64,000 bases of DNA from Mycobacterium sp. ELW1. GTDB lineage: Bacteria; Actinomycetota; Actinomycetes; Mycobacteriales; Mycobacteriaceae. Under the pieces are notes generated by a model. That model was not told the DNA's origin. It searched no databases and saw only the letters and a list, made by a program, of their open reading frames with translations. The stretch covers positions 4,402,001 through 4,466,000 of the forward strand of contig NZ_CP032155.1 in NCBI RefSeq assembly GCF_008329905.1. The letters run 5' to 3'. The translations under genes and the position numbers were made by a program. How positions within the stretch are numbered: the first letter of the stretch is position 1; each line of letters begins with the position of its first letter. This document shows positions 46,402-58,671 of the stretch, one piece after another.

Positions 46402-47967
46402 ATGACGAACGCCCCCTGGCTGACCATCCTGTGGGCCATCCCGGTCATCGGCGCCGCGCTGATCATCGTGCTGCCCGCCTCGCTGCGGCAGTTCGCGAAG
46501 TACGCCGGCGTGGTGGTGTCCCTCGCGGTTCTGGCGCTGTCACTGATGCTGGCCGTGCGATTCGATCCGGCCGGCCAACAATTCCAGTTCGTCGAAAACC
46601 ATCCGTGGATACCGTCGTTCGGCACCGGATACATTCTCGGCCTCGACGGGATCGCTCTGGCTCTGGTGGTGCTCACCGCTGTGCTGGTGCCGATCCTGCT
46701 GATCGCCGGCTGGAACGACGCCGACGACCGGCCCGGGCTGTCCGGCCGGTCAGCGCACAGCTACATCGCGCTGACGCTGGCCGTCGAGGGCATGGTGATG
46801 ATGTCGCTGGTCGCCCTGGACATCTTGCTGTTCTACGTGTTCTTCGAAGCCATGCTGATCCCGATGTACTTCCTCATCGGCGGGTTCGGCGGCGAGAACC
46901 GGTCCAAGGCCGCGGTGAAGTTCTTGCTGTACAACCTGTTCGGCGGGTTGATCATGCTGGCCGCGGTGATCGGTCTCTACGTCGTGACCTCCGCCAGCAA
47001 GGCGTTCGAGGCAGGAACGTTCGACTTCCGCGCCATCACCGACGCCGTGGCCACCGGGAAGTTCACCATGAGCCCCGGCATCGCCAACGCGCTCTTCCTC
47101 GGTTTCATGTTCGCGTTCGCGGTCAAAGCTCCGCTGTGGCCGTTTCACCGGTGGCTGCCCGACGCCGCCGTCCAGGCCACGCCCGCATCCGCGGTGTTGA
47201 TGATGGCCGTGATGGACAAGGTCGGTACATTCGGGATGCTGCGCTACTGCCTGCCGTTGTTCCCCGACTCCGCAACATATTTCCGCCCGGTCATCGTCGC
47301 GCTGGCCGTGGTCGGCATCGTCTATGGCGCCGTCTTGGCGATCGGCCAGACCGACGTCATGCGGCTGATCGCCTACACCTCGATCAGTCACTTCGGCTTC
47401 ATCATCCTCGGTATCTTCGTGATGACCAGTCAGGGCCAAGCCGGCTCAACCCTGTACATGGTCAACCACGGGATCTCCACCGCCGCACTGTTCTTGATCG
47501 CCGGGTTCCTGGTCAGCCGCCGCGGCAGCCGCCTCATCGCCGACTACGGCGGAGTCCAGAAAGTCGCACCCGTGCTGGCAGGCACCTTCCTGGTGGCAGG
47601 CCTGGCGACGCTGTCGCTACCGGGACTCGCGCCGTTCATCAGCGAATTCCTGGTCCTCATCGGCACATTCACCCGCTACCCGGCCTTCGCCGTCATCGCG
47701 TCGGTGGCGCTGGTGCTCTCGGCGGTCTACATACTGTGGCTCTACCAGCGGATGATGACCGGGCCCGTGACTGACGGAACCGAGCGGGTGCGGGATCTGC
47801 GGCCACGAGAGCTGCTCGTGGTGGCGCCGCTGATCGCGCTGTTGATCGGCCTCGGGGTGTACCCGAAGATCGCGCTGGATGTCATCAACCCCGCGGTGAC
47901 CGCAACACTGACATCGATTCATCAACCCGACCCGGCGCCGACGGTCGCAGAGGGGGCCCGCCCGTGA
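46402..47967 (+). CDS. nuoM: NADH-quinone oxidoreductase subunit M
   Basis: 521 aa, antiporter-like subunit with about 14 helices. It shows YVFFEAMLIPMYFLIG (conserved Glu), KAPLWPFHRWLPDAAVQATPASAVL and IAYTSISHFGFIILG. I chose the ATG at 46402, with GGAGGTGA upstream, over a GTG at 46387 that lies inside nuoL. Confidence 0.97.
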   Translation: MTNAPWLTILWAIPVIGAALIIVLPASLRQFAKYAGVVVSLAVLALSLMLAVRFDPAGQQFQFVENHPWIPSFGTGYILGLDGIALALVVLTAVLVPILLIAGWNDADDRPGLSGRSAHSYIALTLAVEGMVMMSLVALDILLFYVFFEAMLIPMYFLIGGFGGENRSKAAVKFLLYNLFGGLIMLAAVIGLYVVTSASKAFEAGTFDFRAITDAVATGKFTMSPGIANALFLGFMFAFAVKAPLWPFHRWLPDAAVQATPASAVLMMAVMDKVGTFGMLRYCLPLFPDSATYFRPVIVALAVVGIVYGAVLAIGQTDVMRLIAYTSISHFGFIILGIFVMTSQGQAGSTLYMVNHGISTAALFLIAGFLVSRRGSRLIADYGGVQKVAPVLAGTFLVAGLATLSLPGLAPFISEFLVLIGTFTRYPAFAVIASVALVLSAVYILWLYQRMMTGPVTDGTERVRDLRPRELLVVAPLIALLIGLGVYPKIALDVINPAVTATLTSIHQPDPAPTVAEGARP

Positions 47968-49526
47968 ACGCGCCCAGCATCGAATACAGCCAAGTCTCAC
48001 CGATGTTGATCGTCCTCGGCGTGGCCGTCGCCGGAGTGCTGGTCGAGGCGTTCGCACCCCGTAAGAGCCGCTACCCCACCCAAGTCGCTCTGAGCCTGGC
48101 CGGCCTGGTGGCCGCGTTCGTCGCCGTGGTTCTGCTGGCTCGCGATATGCACGGGGTCGGCCAGTCCGCGGTGGTCGGCGCGGTCGCGGTCGACGCCCCC
48201 GCGCTGTTCCTGCAGGGCACCATTGTGTTGATCGGTGTGCTCGGCGTGTTGTTGATTGCCGAACGCCGCACGCCGGCCGAATTCGAGGTCAGCTCGGCCA
48301 CATTGGATGCCTTCACCCCCGATGCGTCAACGGTGCCGGGCAGCGTCGCGGAAAAGATCGCCACCAAGGCGGCCTTGGTGCAGACCGAAGTGTTCCCGCT
48401 GACCATGTTCGCGGTGGCCGGGATGATGCTGTTCCCGGCCGCCAACGACCTGCTGACGATGTTCGTGGCGCTGGATGTGTTCTCGCTGCCGCTGTACCTG
48501 ATGTGCGGGCTGGCTCGCCGGCGGCGGCTGCTGTCCCAGGAATCTTCGCTGAAATACTTTCTGCTGGGCGCATTCTCGTCGGCATTCTTCCTCTACGGCA
48601 TCGCCCTGCTGTACGGCTACGCGGGCACTTTGAGCCTGCCCGGCATCGGGCGCGCCATCGATGCCGGCACCGACGACTCCACCCTGGCGCTGATCGGCGC
48701 GGCCCTGATCGCCGTCGGTGTGCTGTTCAAGGTCGGCGCGGTGCCGTTCCACTCCTGGATCCCCGACGTCTACCAGGGCGCTCCCACCCCGATCACCGCG
48801 TTCATGGCGGCCGCCACCAAGGTTGCCGCCTTCGGCGCCATGCTGCGCATCTTCTACGTCGCACTGCCCGGCCTCAACCACGAATTACGCCCCGTCCTGT
48901 GGGCGGTGGCGATCCTCACCATGGTCGTCGGCACCATCACCGCGGTGACCCAGACCGACGTCAAGCGCATGCTCGCGTATTCAGCTGTCGCGCATGCCGG
49001 TTTCATCCTGACCGGCGTGATCGCCGCCAACCCGCCAGGGCTGTCGGCCACCCTGTTCTATCTCTTCGCCTACGGGTTCTCCACCCTCGGCGCCTTCGCC
49101 GTGGTGAGCGTGGTCCGCGACGCGGCCGGGTCCGAGGAGACCGACATGTCGCGCTGGGCGGGACTGGGCCGACGCTATCCCCTTGTCGGCGTGGTGTTTT
49201 CACTGTTCCTGCTCGCCTTCGCGGGTATACCGCTGACCAGCGGGTTCGTCAGCAAGTTCGCGGTGTTCAAGGCGGCCGGGCAGGGCGGTGCAATCCCGCT
49301 GGTGGTGGTGGGCGTCATCGCCTCGGCGATCGCCGCGTACTTCTACGTGCGGGTGATCGTGCTGATGTTCTTCACCGACCCGCCACAGGACGCCCCGGAG
49401 GTCGTCACGCCCGGCTCGTTGAGCGTCGCAACCATCACCGTGACGGCGGCCATCACGTTCGCACTCGGTGCGCTGCCCCAGCCGCTGCTCGACCTCGTCG
49501 ACCATGCGGCTAGATTCCTGGATTGA
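47964..49526 (+). CDS. nuoN: NADH-quinone oxidoreductase subunit N
   Basis: 520 aa, third antiporter-like subunit. It shows FVALDVFSLPLYLMCGLARRRRLLSQESSLKYFLLGAFSSAFFLYG-type segments, KVGAVPFHSWIPDVYQGAPTPITAFMAA (in two parts) and LAYSAVAHAGFILTG. GTG start overlapping the nuoM stop. The last nuo gene; the next gene overlaps its stop by one base. Confidence 0.97.
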   Translation: MNAPSIEYSQVSPMLIVLGVAVAGVLVEAFAPRKSRYPTQVALSLAGLVAAFVAVVLLARDMHGVGQSAVVGAVAVDAPALFLQGTIVLIGVLGVLLIAERRTPAEFEVSSATLDAFTPDASTVPGSVAEKIATKAALVQTEVFPLTMFAVAGMMLFPAANDLLTMFVALDVFSLPLYLMCGLARRRRLLSQESSLKYFLLGAFSSAFFLYGIALLYGYAGTLSLPGIGRAIDAGTDDSTLALIGAALIAVGVLFKVGAVPFHSWIPDVYQGAPTPITAFMAAATKVAAFGAMLRIFYVALPGLNHELRPVLWAVAILTMVVGTITAVTQTDVKRMLAYSAVAHAGFILTGVIAANPPGLSATLFYLFAYGFSTLGAFAVVSVVRDAAGSEETDMSRWAGLGRRYPLVGVVFSLFLLAFAGIPLTSGFVSKFAVFKAAGQGGAIPLVVVGVIASAIAAYFYVRVIVLMFFTDPPQDAPEVVTPGSLSVATITVTAAITFALGALPQPLLDLVDHAARFLD

Positions 49527-50284
49527 TGATTCTTCTCAGTGAGGACCACGGTGCCGTCCGGGTTTTGACGATGAACCGCCCCGAGGTGCGCAATGCGTTG
49601 AGCACTGAGCTGTTCGAGGCGCTCTATGCCGCCCTCGGTGCGGCCGACGCCGACGAGTCGGTGCACGCCGTGGTGCTCACCGGCACCGATCCGGCGTTCT
49701 GCGCCGGCGTCGACCTCAAACAGGCACAGAGCCTGGGCATGGACTATTTCGGCCGGTTCGACAAGATGAACTGTATGAACGCCATCGTCGAGCTGAGCAA
49801 GCCCGTCGTCGGGGCGATCAACGGTGCGACGTTCACCGGCGGCTTGGAGATCGCGCTGGCGTGCGACTTCCTGATCGCCTCGGAGCGCGCGGTTTTCGCC
49901 GACACCCATGCCCGGGTCGGGATCCTTCCCGGCGGCGGGATGACCGCGCGCCTGCCTGGAGTGGTCGGATCCGCGATGGCGCGACGGCTGTCGATGACCG
50001 GCGAGGTGGTCGACGCCGCACGGGCGGAGAAGATCGGACTGGTCACCGAAGTCGTTGCCCACGAACAGCTTCTGCCCCGCGCACTGGAGCTGGCCGGCCA
50101 GATCGCCGAGGTGCCCGGGCCGGTGATGTCGGGTCTCAAGGAGATCTACCGCACCGGGACCGCGGCGGTCACCGGGCCCGCGTTGAATGCCGAGCGCGCG
50201 GTGGCCGCCGACTCCCACGTCGACACCGAGGAGTTGGCCGCGCGTCAGCGAGAGGTCGCCGAGCGCAACAAGCGGCAGATGTAA
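49526..50284 (+). CDS. Enoyl-CoA hydratase/isomerase family protein
   Basis: 252-aa crotonase-fold enzyme. The oxyanion-hole segments FCAGVDLKQAQS and GATFTGGLEIALACDFLIAS are present. The catalytic position after GILPGGGMTARLP lacks the usual second glutamate of hydratases, so it may act as an isomerase, hydrolase or other crotonase. The ATG overlaps the nuoN stop (TGATG), so it is read through from the nuo operon, although its function (acyl-CoA metabolism) is different. Confidence 0.87.
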   Translation: MILLSEDHGAVRVLTMNRPEVRNALSTELFEALYAALGAADADESVHAVVLTGTDPAFCAGVDLKQAQSLGMDYFGRFDKMNCMNAIVELSKPVVGAINGATFTGGLEIALACDFLIASERAVFADTHARVGILPGGGMTARLPGVVGSAMARRLSMTGEVVDAARAEKIGLVTEVVAHEQLLPRALELAGQIAEVPGPVMSGLKEIYRTGTAAVTGPALNAERAVAADSHVDTEELAARQREVAERNKRQM

Positions 50285-50287
50285 TCT

Positions 50288-50350
50288 CGCCCAAACCGAC
50301 ATTTCGCAGCCAATGTGCGAGTAGTTCGCAGCAAAACGTCGATCTCGGCG
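50288..50350. repeat. Intergenic repeat, copy A
   Basis: About 63 bp starting CGCCCAAACCGACATTTCGC and ending AACGTCGATCTCGGCG. Outer arms ACCGACATTTCGC and GCAAAACGTCGAT are imperfect inverted repeats, so it can form a hairpin. Related copies lie at 55126-55190 and, inverted, at 56184-56247. Confidence 0.8.
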
Positions 50351-50355
50351 TGTGA

Positions 50356-51267
50356 ATGATTGAATATTGTCTCGTGACAGACTGCGTTCGCGGCGGTGCG
50401 GCCCTCCTCGGCCTGGTGTTACTGGTCAGCGCCTGCGGAAACTCGGGATCGCAACCCGATCAGCTTCGCGAGTCCACCGCCAGTCCGTCGACGGCGGAGG
50501 CCAATCCGGCGCAGTCGGCCGACCCGGCCGAGCCGTCCGTGCCCGGCAAGGCCGATGCGTCGGGCTCGATGATTCCCCGGTACGACGAGGCCAACTCGCC
50601 CGAGGCCAAGACGGGCCGCGATATCCAAGAGCAGGCCGACCTCCTCAACCATCTCGCGAACAGCGTCAACAACACACTCACACTGCCGCACGACATCCAG
50701 TTGGTCGGTAAGCAGTGCGATACGGCCAACGCGTGGTGGGATCCAGCCGACAACTCGGTGACGCTCTGCTACGAAGAAGCGACGGAGGGTCTGGAGATCT
50801 ACACCAAAGCCGGTGATGCCGATCCGAGGGCGTCCACCGTCAATGGCGAGATCGCCACCTTCTACCACGAACTCGGTCACATGGTGATCAGCCTGTACGA
50901 CCTGCCCATCACCGGCCGCGAAGAGGATGTCGCCGACCAGCTTTCGGCCTACATACTGTTGACGCCGGGGCCGGACGGCAAGGTGGACCCGGCCAATGTG
51001 CAGGCCATCAAAGACTCGGCACGTGAATTCCAGGGCTACGCCGAAGCCGCCGGTGAACTCGATGACACCGACCTCGCCGGTGGCCATTCGCCGAACAAGG
51101 TCAGGGCCTTCAACATGGAATGCTGGCTCTACGGGTCGAACCCGGCCGCCAACGGGGACCTGGTCGGCGAGGGCCATCTTCCCCAGAGCCGGGCCGAGCT
51201 ATGCGAGGACGAATGGGACAAGCTGAGCCACGCGTGGAGTCAGCTGCTGGGCCCGCACTTGAAGTAG
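50356..51267 (+). CDS. Lipoprotein with HELGH metallopeptidase motif (DUF4344-like)
   Basis: 303 aa. A signal peptide ends in the lipobox LVSAC (C27), so it is lipid-anchored outside the membrane. A Ser/Pro/Ala-rich linker (30-70) leads to a domain with the zinc motif H171-E172-x-x-H175 (FYHELGHMVI) and a following acidic pair GREEDVADQ that could supply the third ligand. Six cysteines suggest disulfides. It resembles DUF4344 putative metallopeptidases; activity and substrate are unknown. An alternative GTG start at 50374 (VTDCVRGGAALLGL) would give a more usual signal peptide. Confidence 0.82.
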   Translation: MIEYCLVTDCVRGGAALLGLVLLVSACGNSGSQPDQLRESTASPSTAEANPAQSADPAEPSVPGKADASGSMIPRYDEANSPEAKTGRDIQEQADLLNHLANSVNNTLTLPHDIQLVGKQCDTANAWWDPADNSVTLCYEEATEGLEIYTKAGDADPRASTVNGEIATFYHELGHMVISLYDLPITGREEDVADQLSAYILLTPGPDGKVDPANVQAIKDSAREFQGYAEAAGELDDTDLAGGHSPNKVRAFNMECWLYGSNPAANGDLVGEGHLPQSRAELCEDEWDKLSHAWSQLLGPHLK

Positions 51268-51283
51268 CTGCGTCGGTCGTCCG

Positions 51284-52171
51284 CTAACCCAGCGCGGACT
51301 CGGTGTTGGTGAACGGTGCGAAGCTGCCGTCGAGCGCTTCGAGGTGACCGATGGTGCGGCCGGTGACGACGTTCGGGTCGACGAGGGCCAGTTCGACTGC
51401 CGCACGGGCGAACTCGTCGTCGGGTGACACGCTGGCGAAGTCGGTGCGGTAATAGGACAAGCCCGGCGTCGGAATCGGCCGAGACGGCGCCAGCGCGTTG
51501 ACCGCGATGTTGTGCCGCTGCAGATCGTAGGCCGCACACCAGGTCAGGTGCTCCAGCGCGGCCTTGGATCCGCCGTAGCCGGGCAGCACCCCGCCGGTGA
51601 AGTTCTGGTACGGACCGTCCCCGGGCACCCGGGAGGCCACCGACGTGACGTTGATGATCGAGCCGACACCGGCGGCGAACATGTCGGGGCACACCAGCTG
51701 CATCAGCTCGTAAGAGGCGAATACACCGATCTCGAAATGTCTGCGGTAGGCACTGGGCGGGATCGTGACGAAGCCGGGCCATTCGGCGTTCGCTGCCGCC
51801 GGCGCGCTCTTGGGCTTCGCCACCTTCGGTGCGGCATCCGGCTTGGGCGGACGTCCCGGCGCGGTGAACGCGGCGTTGTTCACCAGAATCGTGATGGGCC
51901 CCAACGCCGCCCGGGCTTCGTCGACCAGCCGGGGAAGGTCGTCGCGCTCGAGGAGGTCGGCGGCGATCGCCACAGCCTGTCCACCGGCGGCTTCGATGGC
52001 CGCGACGGTGTCGCCGATGGTGCCCGGTAGCCGGTCGTCCCACTGCTGTTGGGTTCGGGCCACCACCGCCACCGCGGCACCCTCGGCGGCCAGCGCCAGG
52101 GCGGTCGCGCGGCCAAGTCCACGGCTCGCGCCGGTGACGATGGCGGTTCGGCCGGCAAGTCGTCCAGTCAT
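51284..52171 (-). CDS. Short-chain dehydrogenase/reductase
   Basis: 295-aa classical-type SDR. Cofactor motif TGASRGLGRATALALAAEGA, NNAA, and the catalytic SVASR...YGGSK arrangement (LPGYGGSKAALEHLTW). An unusual Ala/Lys/Pro-rich insert (RPPKPDAAPKVAKPKSAPAA) lies after NNAAFTAPG, where most SDRs have a short loop. It probably forms a unit with a TetR gene 13 bp upstream on the same strand. Substrate unknown. Confidence 0.85.
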   Translation of the reverse strand: MTGRLAGRTAIVTGASRGLGRATALALAAEGAAVAVVARTQQQWDDRLPGTIGDTVAAIEAAGGQAVAIAADLLERDDLPRLVDEARAALGPITILVNNAAFTAPGRPPKPDAAPKVAKPKSAPAAANAEWPGFVTIPPSAYRRHFEIGVFASYELMQLVCPDMFAAGVGSIINVTSVASRVPGDGPYQNFTGGVLPGYGGSKAALEHLTWCAAYDLQRHNIAVNALAPSRPIPTPGLSYYRTDFASVSPDDEFARAAVELALVDPNVVTGRTIGHLEALDGSFAPFTNTESALG

Positions 52172-52184
52172 CGCACTCCTCGAC

Positions 52185-53969
<1,785 letters not shown>

Positions 53970-53975
53970 TCGCCA

Positions 53976-55115
53976 ATGCTCGGACCGCTCGACGAATACC
54001 CCGTCCACCAGGCACCGCTGCCGATCGCCTGGCCGAACTCCTCGGACCGGAACTTCTACGACCGCAGCTATTTCAACGCCCACGACCGCACCGGGGACAT
54101 CTTCTTGATCACCGGCATCGGCTACTACCCCAACCTCGGGGTGAAGGATGCCTATGTGCTGGTTGCTCGCCGCGGAGGCGGCAGATACGGCGGAAGCGGT
54201 GATACGCAGACGGCGGTCCATGTGTCTGACGCGATCGACCAGGACCGGCTCAACCAGCACTGCAACGGCTACCGCGTCGAGGTGATCGATCCGCTGCAGA
54301 AGGTGCGGATCGTCATGGACGAGACCGAGGGTATGGCGGTCGACCTCACCTGGGAGGGGTTGTTCCCGGTCGTTCAGGAGCAGCCGCACATCATGCGTCA
54401 GGGCAACCGGGTGACGCTGGATGCGCAGCGGTTCGCCCAATTGGGTTCCTGGGCAGGGCATATCGTCATCGACGGCCAGGAGATCGCCGTCGACCCGTCG
54501 GTATGGATCGGCAGCCGCGACCGGTCGTGGGGTATCCGCCCGATCGGCGAGGCCGAGCCCGCCGGTCGCCCGGCCGACCCGCCGTTCGAGGGCATGTGGT
54601 GGCTGTATGTTCCGATGGCCTTCGAGGACTACGCGATCGTCATCATCATCCAGGAGGCGCCCGACGGCTTCCGCTCGCTGAACGACTGCACGCGGATCTG
54701 GCGCGACGGCCGGGTCGAGCAGCTGGGCTGGCCGCGGGTCAAGATCCACTACCGCTCCGGCACACGCATCCCGACCGGCGCGACCATCGAGGCCACCGAC
54801 GCCAACGGTGCGACGCTCCGGTTCGATGTCGAGTCCAAGCTGCCGGCACCGATCCACGTCGGCGGCGGCTACGGCGGCGACTCGGATTGGATCCACGGCG
54901 TGTGGAAGGGCGAGAAGTTCGCCGAGCGGCTCACCTACGACATGAACGATCCGGCCATCATCGGACGCTCCGCATTCGGCGTGATCGATCACGTCGGGCG
55001 TGCGGTGTGCCACGACGGCACGTCGTCGGCCGAGGGCTGGGGCCTGTTCGAGCACGGCGCGCTGGGCCGCCACGACCCGTCGGGCTTCGCCGACTGGCTG
55101 ACGGTGGCACCGTAA
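53976..55115 (+). CDS. Conserved hypothetical protein, lipocalin-like/hydroxyneurosporene-synthase-like
   Basis: 379 aa, soluble, no signal peptide. Rich in Trp, Gly and beta-strand patterns, for example FLITGIGYYPNLGVKDAYVLVARR, DRSWGIRPIG and MWWLYVPMAFEDYAIVIIIQ. It recalls carotenoid hydratase-type lipocalin folds, but I cannot assign a reaction. It is tightly linked (6-bp gap) to the APH-fold kinase, suggesting a common pathway on a hydrophobic substrate. Confidence 0.7.
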   Translation: MLGPLDEYPVHQAPLPIAWPNSSDRNFYDRSYFNAHDRTGDIFLITGIGYYPNLGVKDAYVLVARRGGGRYGGSGDTQTAVHVSDAIDQDRLNQHCNGYRVEVIDPLQKVRIVMDETEGMAVDLTWEGLFPVVQEQPHIMRQGNRVTLDAQRFAQLGSWAGHIVIDGQEIAVDPSVWIGSRDRSWGIRPIGEAEPAGRPADPPFEGMWWLYVPMAFEDYAIVIIIQEAPDGFRSLNDCTRIWRDGRVEQLGWPRVKIHYRSGTRIPTGATIEATDANGATLRFDVESKLPAPIHVGGGYGGDSDWIHGVWKGEKFAERLTYDMNDPAIIGRSAFGVIDHVGRAVCHDGTSSAEGWGLFEHGALGRHDPSGFADWLTVAP

Positions 55116-55125
55116 CCACCCTTCC

Positions 55126-55190
55126 CGCCCAAACCGACGTTTCGCAGGGAAAGTACGAGTAATGCCCTGCAAAATGTCGATCTCGATCGC
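55126..55190. repeat. Intergenic repeat, copy B
   Basis: About 65 bp starting CGCCCAAACCGACGTTTCGC and with AAAATGTCGATCTCG near the end; same orientation as copy A (50288-50350). It fills the gap between the lipocalin-like gene and the LLM oxidoreductase. Confidence 0.8.
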
Positions 55191-55193
55191 TAG

Positions 55194-56183
55194 GTGAGAA
55201 CAGTGAAAGTTCTGACGGCTCTCTTCGGGCCGACCGATGCGGTCGATCGTGCCCGGGCTCTGCGGGATGCCGGTGCCAGCGGGGTCTTCACATTCGAGGG
55301 CCCGCACGACGTGTTCGCGCCGCTGACGCTGGCCGCCGGCGTCGGTGGGCTCGACCTGATGACCAACGTGGCAATCGCGTTCCCGCGCAACCCGATCCAG
55401 TTGGCCCACCAGGCGTACGACCATCAACTGCTTGCGCAGGGGCGATTCATCCTCGGACTGGGCACCCAGGTGCGGGCCCAGATCGAGAAGCACTACGGCG
55501 CGGCGTTCGACAAGCCGGTCGCGCGGATGCACGAGCTGGTCCGCGCGCTGCGGGCGATTTTCGCCACCTGGGAGACCGGCGAGCGACTGGATTTCCGCGG
55601 CGAGTACTACCGGCACACCCTGATGACGCCGATGTTCAATCCTGGTCCGAATCCCTTTGGCCCGCCGCCGATTTACGTCGGTGCGCTCGGTCCTCGGCTG
55701 ACCCGGGCCACCGCGGAGGTGGCGGACGGACTGCTGGTGATGCCGTTCGGCTCGGCGAAGTTCCTGCGGGAGTCGACGATGCCTGCGGTGCGCGACGGGC
55801 TGGCCGCGGCCGGACGGACCGAGTCGTCGTTCGCGGTCGTGCCCGAGATCATCCTGTCCGCGGGTGAGGATCACGACGCGACGCGGCGGCTGCTGGCGTT
55901 CTACGGGTCCACCCCGGCGTACCGCCCGGTGCTCGACATCCACGGCTGGGGCGACCTGCAGCCCGAACTGAATTCGATGTCCAAACAAGGCAAATGGCAG
56001 GAGATGGCCGGCCTCATCAGTGACGAGGTGCTGCACACCATCGCGGCGTGCGGCACGCCGAAGCAGATCGCCGCGCACATCCGGGACCGGGTGGACGGCG
56101 TCGGTGACACCGTCTGCCTCTACCAGCCAGGGCCGATCGCCACCGACACGCTGGCCGAGATCGTCGACGAGCTGGCCCGCTAG
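55194..56183 (+). CDS. LLM-class F420-dependent oxidoreductase
   Basis: 329-aa luciferase-like TIM barrel. Typical parts: [59 protein letters not shown] segment and [26 protein letters not shown]. Mycobacterial members usually use F420H2, which fits, but FMN cannot be excluded. The start is GTG at 55194, or a second GTG at 55203. Confidence 0.88.
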   Translation: MRTVKVLTALFGPTDAVDRARALRDAGASGVFTFEGPHDVFAPLTLAAGVGGLDLMTNVAIAFPRNPIQLAHQAYDHQLLAQGRFILGLGTQVRAQIEKHYGAAFDKPVARMHELVRALRAIFATWETGERLDFRGEYYRHTLMTPMFNPGPNPFGPPPIYVGALGPRLTRATAEVADGLLVMPFGSAKFLRESTMPAVRDGLAAAGRTESSFAVVPEIILSAGEDHDATRRLLAFYGSTPAYRPVLDIHGWGDLQPELNSMSKQGKWQEMAGLISDEVLHTIAACGTPKQIAAHIRDRVDGVGDTVCLYQPGPIATDTLAEIVDELAR

Positions 56184-56247
56184 CCGCCGAAGTCGACGTT
56201 CTGCACGCCACCACTCGCCCTTTCACGGCCAAACGTTGGTTTGGGCG
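56184..56247. repeat. Intergenic repeat, copy C (inverted)
   Basis: Read on the minus strand from 56247 it begins CGCCCAAACCAACGTTTGGC and ends AACGTCGACTTCGGCG, aligned along its length with copies A and B. It starts directly after the LLM gene stop and lies before the amine oxidase gene. Confidence 0.78.
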
Positions 56248-56271
56248 AATGGGACAGGCAACACTGGTGGG

Positions 56272-57612
56272 GTGGTGGGTTACGACGTAGTGGTGATCGG
56301 CGCGGGCTTCGCAGGCCTGGCAGCCGCGCGTGAACTTGTCAAGCACGGGCACGAGGTGCTGGTGCTGGAGGGCCGGGACCGGGTCGGCGGACGCTCGAGC
56401 ACCGCATCACTGGCCGGTGTTCCCGTCGACCTCGGCGGGACCTTCGTCGGCCCCACCCAGGACGCGGTGATCGGGCTGGCCGAGGAACTCGGCTGCCCCA
56501 CCGAACCGACCTACAACCAGGGCGCCAACCTCATCCGGTGGCGCGGCAAGGTGCGGTCCTACCGTGGCACCATCCCCCGGCTGGGGCTACTTCAGCTGGT
56601 CGACATCGCCCGGATCCAATGGCAGGTCGAACGGCTGGGCCGCAACGTCGACATCAGCACACCGTGGACGTCACCCAGCGCCAAGAAGCTCGACGGCACA
56701 ACGCTGGGCGGCTGGTTGCACTCCGTCGGCGCCAGCGCGTCGTCACGGGACCTGCTCGCCGTGATGTCGCGGGTGACCTGGGGTGCCGAGCCCGACCAGG
56801 TGTCGATGCTGCATGCGGTGCGCTACGTCAAGGCGGCCGGGGGTTTGGACCGCATGCTCGACGTGGTCGGGGGCGCCCAGCAGGACCACTTCCCCGGCGG
56901 CACCCAGCAGATCGCCGAGGCGATGGCCGCCGAACTGGGTGATCGCGTCCGGCTCAATGCGATAGCCACGCGAATCGAATGGTCCGATGACGCGGTCGCG
57001 GTCACGTCGTCGGCAGGCGTCGTCGAGGCGCGACGTGTCATCGTGGCGATCCCGCCGGCGCACCGGCTGAACATCGACGTCGCCCCGCCACCGCCGATCG
57101 GCTACCAGCAGCTGGCCCAGAGCTGGCCGCAGGGGGCACTGAGCAAGGCGTATGCCGCGTATCCACGGCCGTTCTGGCGCGACAAGGACCTGTCCGGGCA
57201 GGCGCTGTCCGACGAGGGGCCGGTGTTCATCACCTTCGACGTCAGCCCCGGTGACGACGGCCCGGGAATTCTGCTCGGGTTCGCCGACTCCCGCGGATTC
57301 GACGCGCTCGGCCCCGAAGAGCGCCGCAAGCAGGCACTCGCCTGCTTCTCGGCGTTGTTCGGCCCGGACGCCGAGAACCCCATCGATTACCTGGACCACT
57401 GTTGGGGCGCAGAGACTTTCGCACCTGGTGGCCCGACCGCGGCGGTTCCACCCGGCGCCTGGACGGAATTCGGCCACCTGCTGCGGGTACCGGTCGGACC
57501 GCTGCATTGGGCCGGCACCGAGACCGCCGACGAGTGGACGGGCTTCCTGGACGGCGCGGTGCGGTCCGGCCGCCGGGCGGCAGCCGAAGTCGTTGCGGCG
57601 CTTAGGAGCTGA
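56272..57612 (+). CDS. Flavin-containing amine oxidase (monoamine-oxidase-like)
   Basis: 446 aa. The FAD motif is [42 protein letters not shown] (in pieces: [12 protein letters not shown] and [13 protein letters not shown]). The C-terminal FAD-binding end is [22 protein letters not shown]. It oxidises amines to imines with O2; the substrate is unknown. The start is one of two adjacent GTG codons (56272 or 56275). Its 3' end overlaps the convergent hydrolase by 11 bp. Confidence 0.88.
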   Translation: MVGYDVVVIGAGFAGLAAARELVKHGHEVLVLEGRDRVGGRSSTASLAGVPVDLGGTFVGPTQDAVIGLAEELGCPTEPTYNQGANLIRWRGKVRSYRGTIPRLGLLQLVDIARIQWQVERLGRNVDISTPWTSPSAKKLDGTTLGGWLHSVGASASSRDLLAVMSRVTWGAEPDQVSMLHAVRYVKAAGGLDRMLDVVGGAQQDHFPGGTQQIAEAMAAELGDRVRLNAIATRIEWSDDAVAVTSSAGVVEARRVIVAIPPAHRLNIDVAPPPPIGYQQLAQSWPQGALSKAYAAYPRPFWRDKDLSGQALSDEGPVFITFDVSPGDDGPGILLGFADSRGFDALGPEERRKQALACFSALFGPDAENPIDYLDHCWGAETFAPGGPTAAVPPGAWTEFGHLLRVPVGPLHWAGTETADEWTGFLDGAVRSGRRAAAEVVAALRS

Positions 57613-58546
57613 TGCGCTGGGCGGTGACCGCTGAGATCAGCGTCCGCAGATGCCCGTTGACGACATCGGGATGCTCCAGGATCGCGCAGTGTCCGCCCGG
57701 TGTCTCGACCAGGTCGACCAGATTGGGAACGGCGTCGGCGATCTTGCGGGACTGGCACATCGGCAACAGCCGGTCCTCGGTGCTGCCGATGACCAGCGTG
57801 GGCACCGTCAAACCGGTGAGGTCGATGTGCCGGGCGTTCATCTCATCGACGAGCACCCGCGCCCACGCGCCGCGGCCACCGGCCGGGGTCTCGGCGAACA
57901 GGTCGTGAATCAGCTTGCCGATCGCGGGATCGGCGCCCGCACCGACGGCCATCATCGTGACGAACCAGCGGCTGCCGGGCTGGGCACCCCAGACCAGCGG
58001 CGCCCCGCCGAATGTCCTGATCATGTGGCGTGCGGCGAGGGATCGGCCGGCGGCCAGCAGCGCAGGCACCCGCAGCAGGTTGATCTCTTTCAATAGATCG
58101 CCGGTCGTGGTGTTGATCAGCGCGACGGCGTCGGCTCGCTGGGCAACGCGATGCCGGTAGCGGTCGGCCCAGGAGCTGATCGCGATGCCGCCCATCGAAT
58201 GCCCCGCGATCACCGCTCGTTCGCCCGGACGCAGGGTCGCCGTCAGCACCGAATCGAGGTCCCCGGCAAGGTGGCCGAGGCTGTAGCCGGACCGGCGCGG
58301 GACCCCGCTGCGGCCGTGTCCACGGTGGTCATAGGCGATCACCCGGAAGTCGCGGGACAGATCGTTGATCTGCCGATGCCAGACCCGGAGGGCGCAGGTG
58401 ATGCCGTGCGCCAGGACGATCGGATAGCCATCGTCAGGGCCGAAGACCTCGGTGTGCAGGCGGGTGCCGTCGGAGGCCTTCACCTCAACGGTCCGGCTGG
58501 GCGGCAGGTCGATGCCGTTCTTGACGACCGTACGGGACGCGGACAT
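57602..58546 (-). CDS. Alpha/beta hydrolase
   Basis: 314 aa. Oxyanion segment [13 protein letters not shown], nucleophile elbow AGHSMGGIA, acid in GSTEDRLLP, and catalytic His in [11 protein letters not shown] are all visible, so the triad is complete. It probably hydrolyses esters or acyl compounds in the cytoplasm. It stands alone, convergent with the amine oxidase. Confidence 0.87.
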   Translation of the reverse strand: MSASRTVVKNGIDLPPSRTVEVKASDGTRLHTEVFGPDDGYPIVLAHGITCALRVWHRQINDLSRDFRVIAYDHRGHGRSGVPRRSGYSLGHLAGDLDSVLTATLRPGERAVIAGHSMGGIAISSWADRYRHRVAQRADAVALINTTTGDLLKEINLLRVPALLAAGRSLAARHMIRTFGGAPLVWGAQPGSRWFVTMMAVGAGADPAIGKLIHDLFAETPAGGRGAWARVLVDEMNARHIDLTGLTVPTLVIGSTEDRLLPMCQSRKIADAVPNLVDLVETPGGHCAILEHPDVVNGHLRTLISAVTAQRISS

Positions 58547-58671
58547 GGCCCACTCCTAGCTCGGGACGGCCCCACTGCCGTTCCGGGATCCCTAGAGTAA
58601 CCACCGCACCCGCAGTTCAACCGCGACACCGCGCCGGTCGTTATCGCACCGTGCCTCTCTAGGATGACCGG

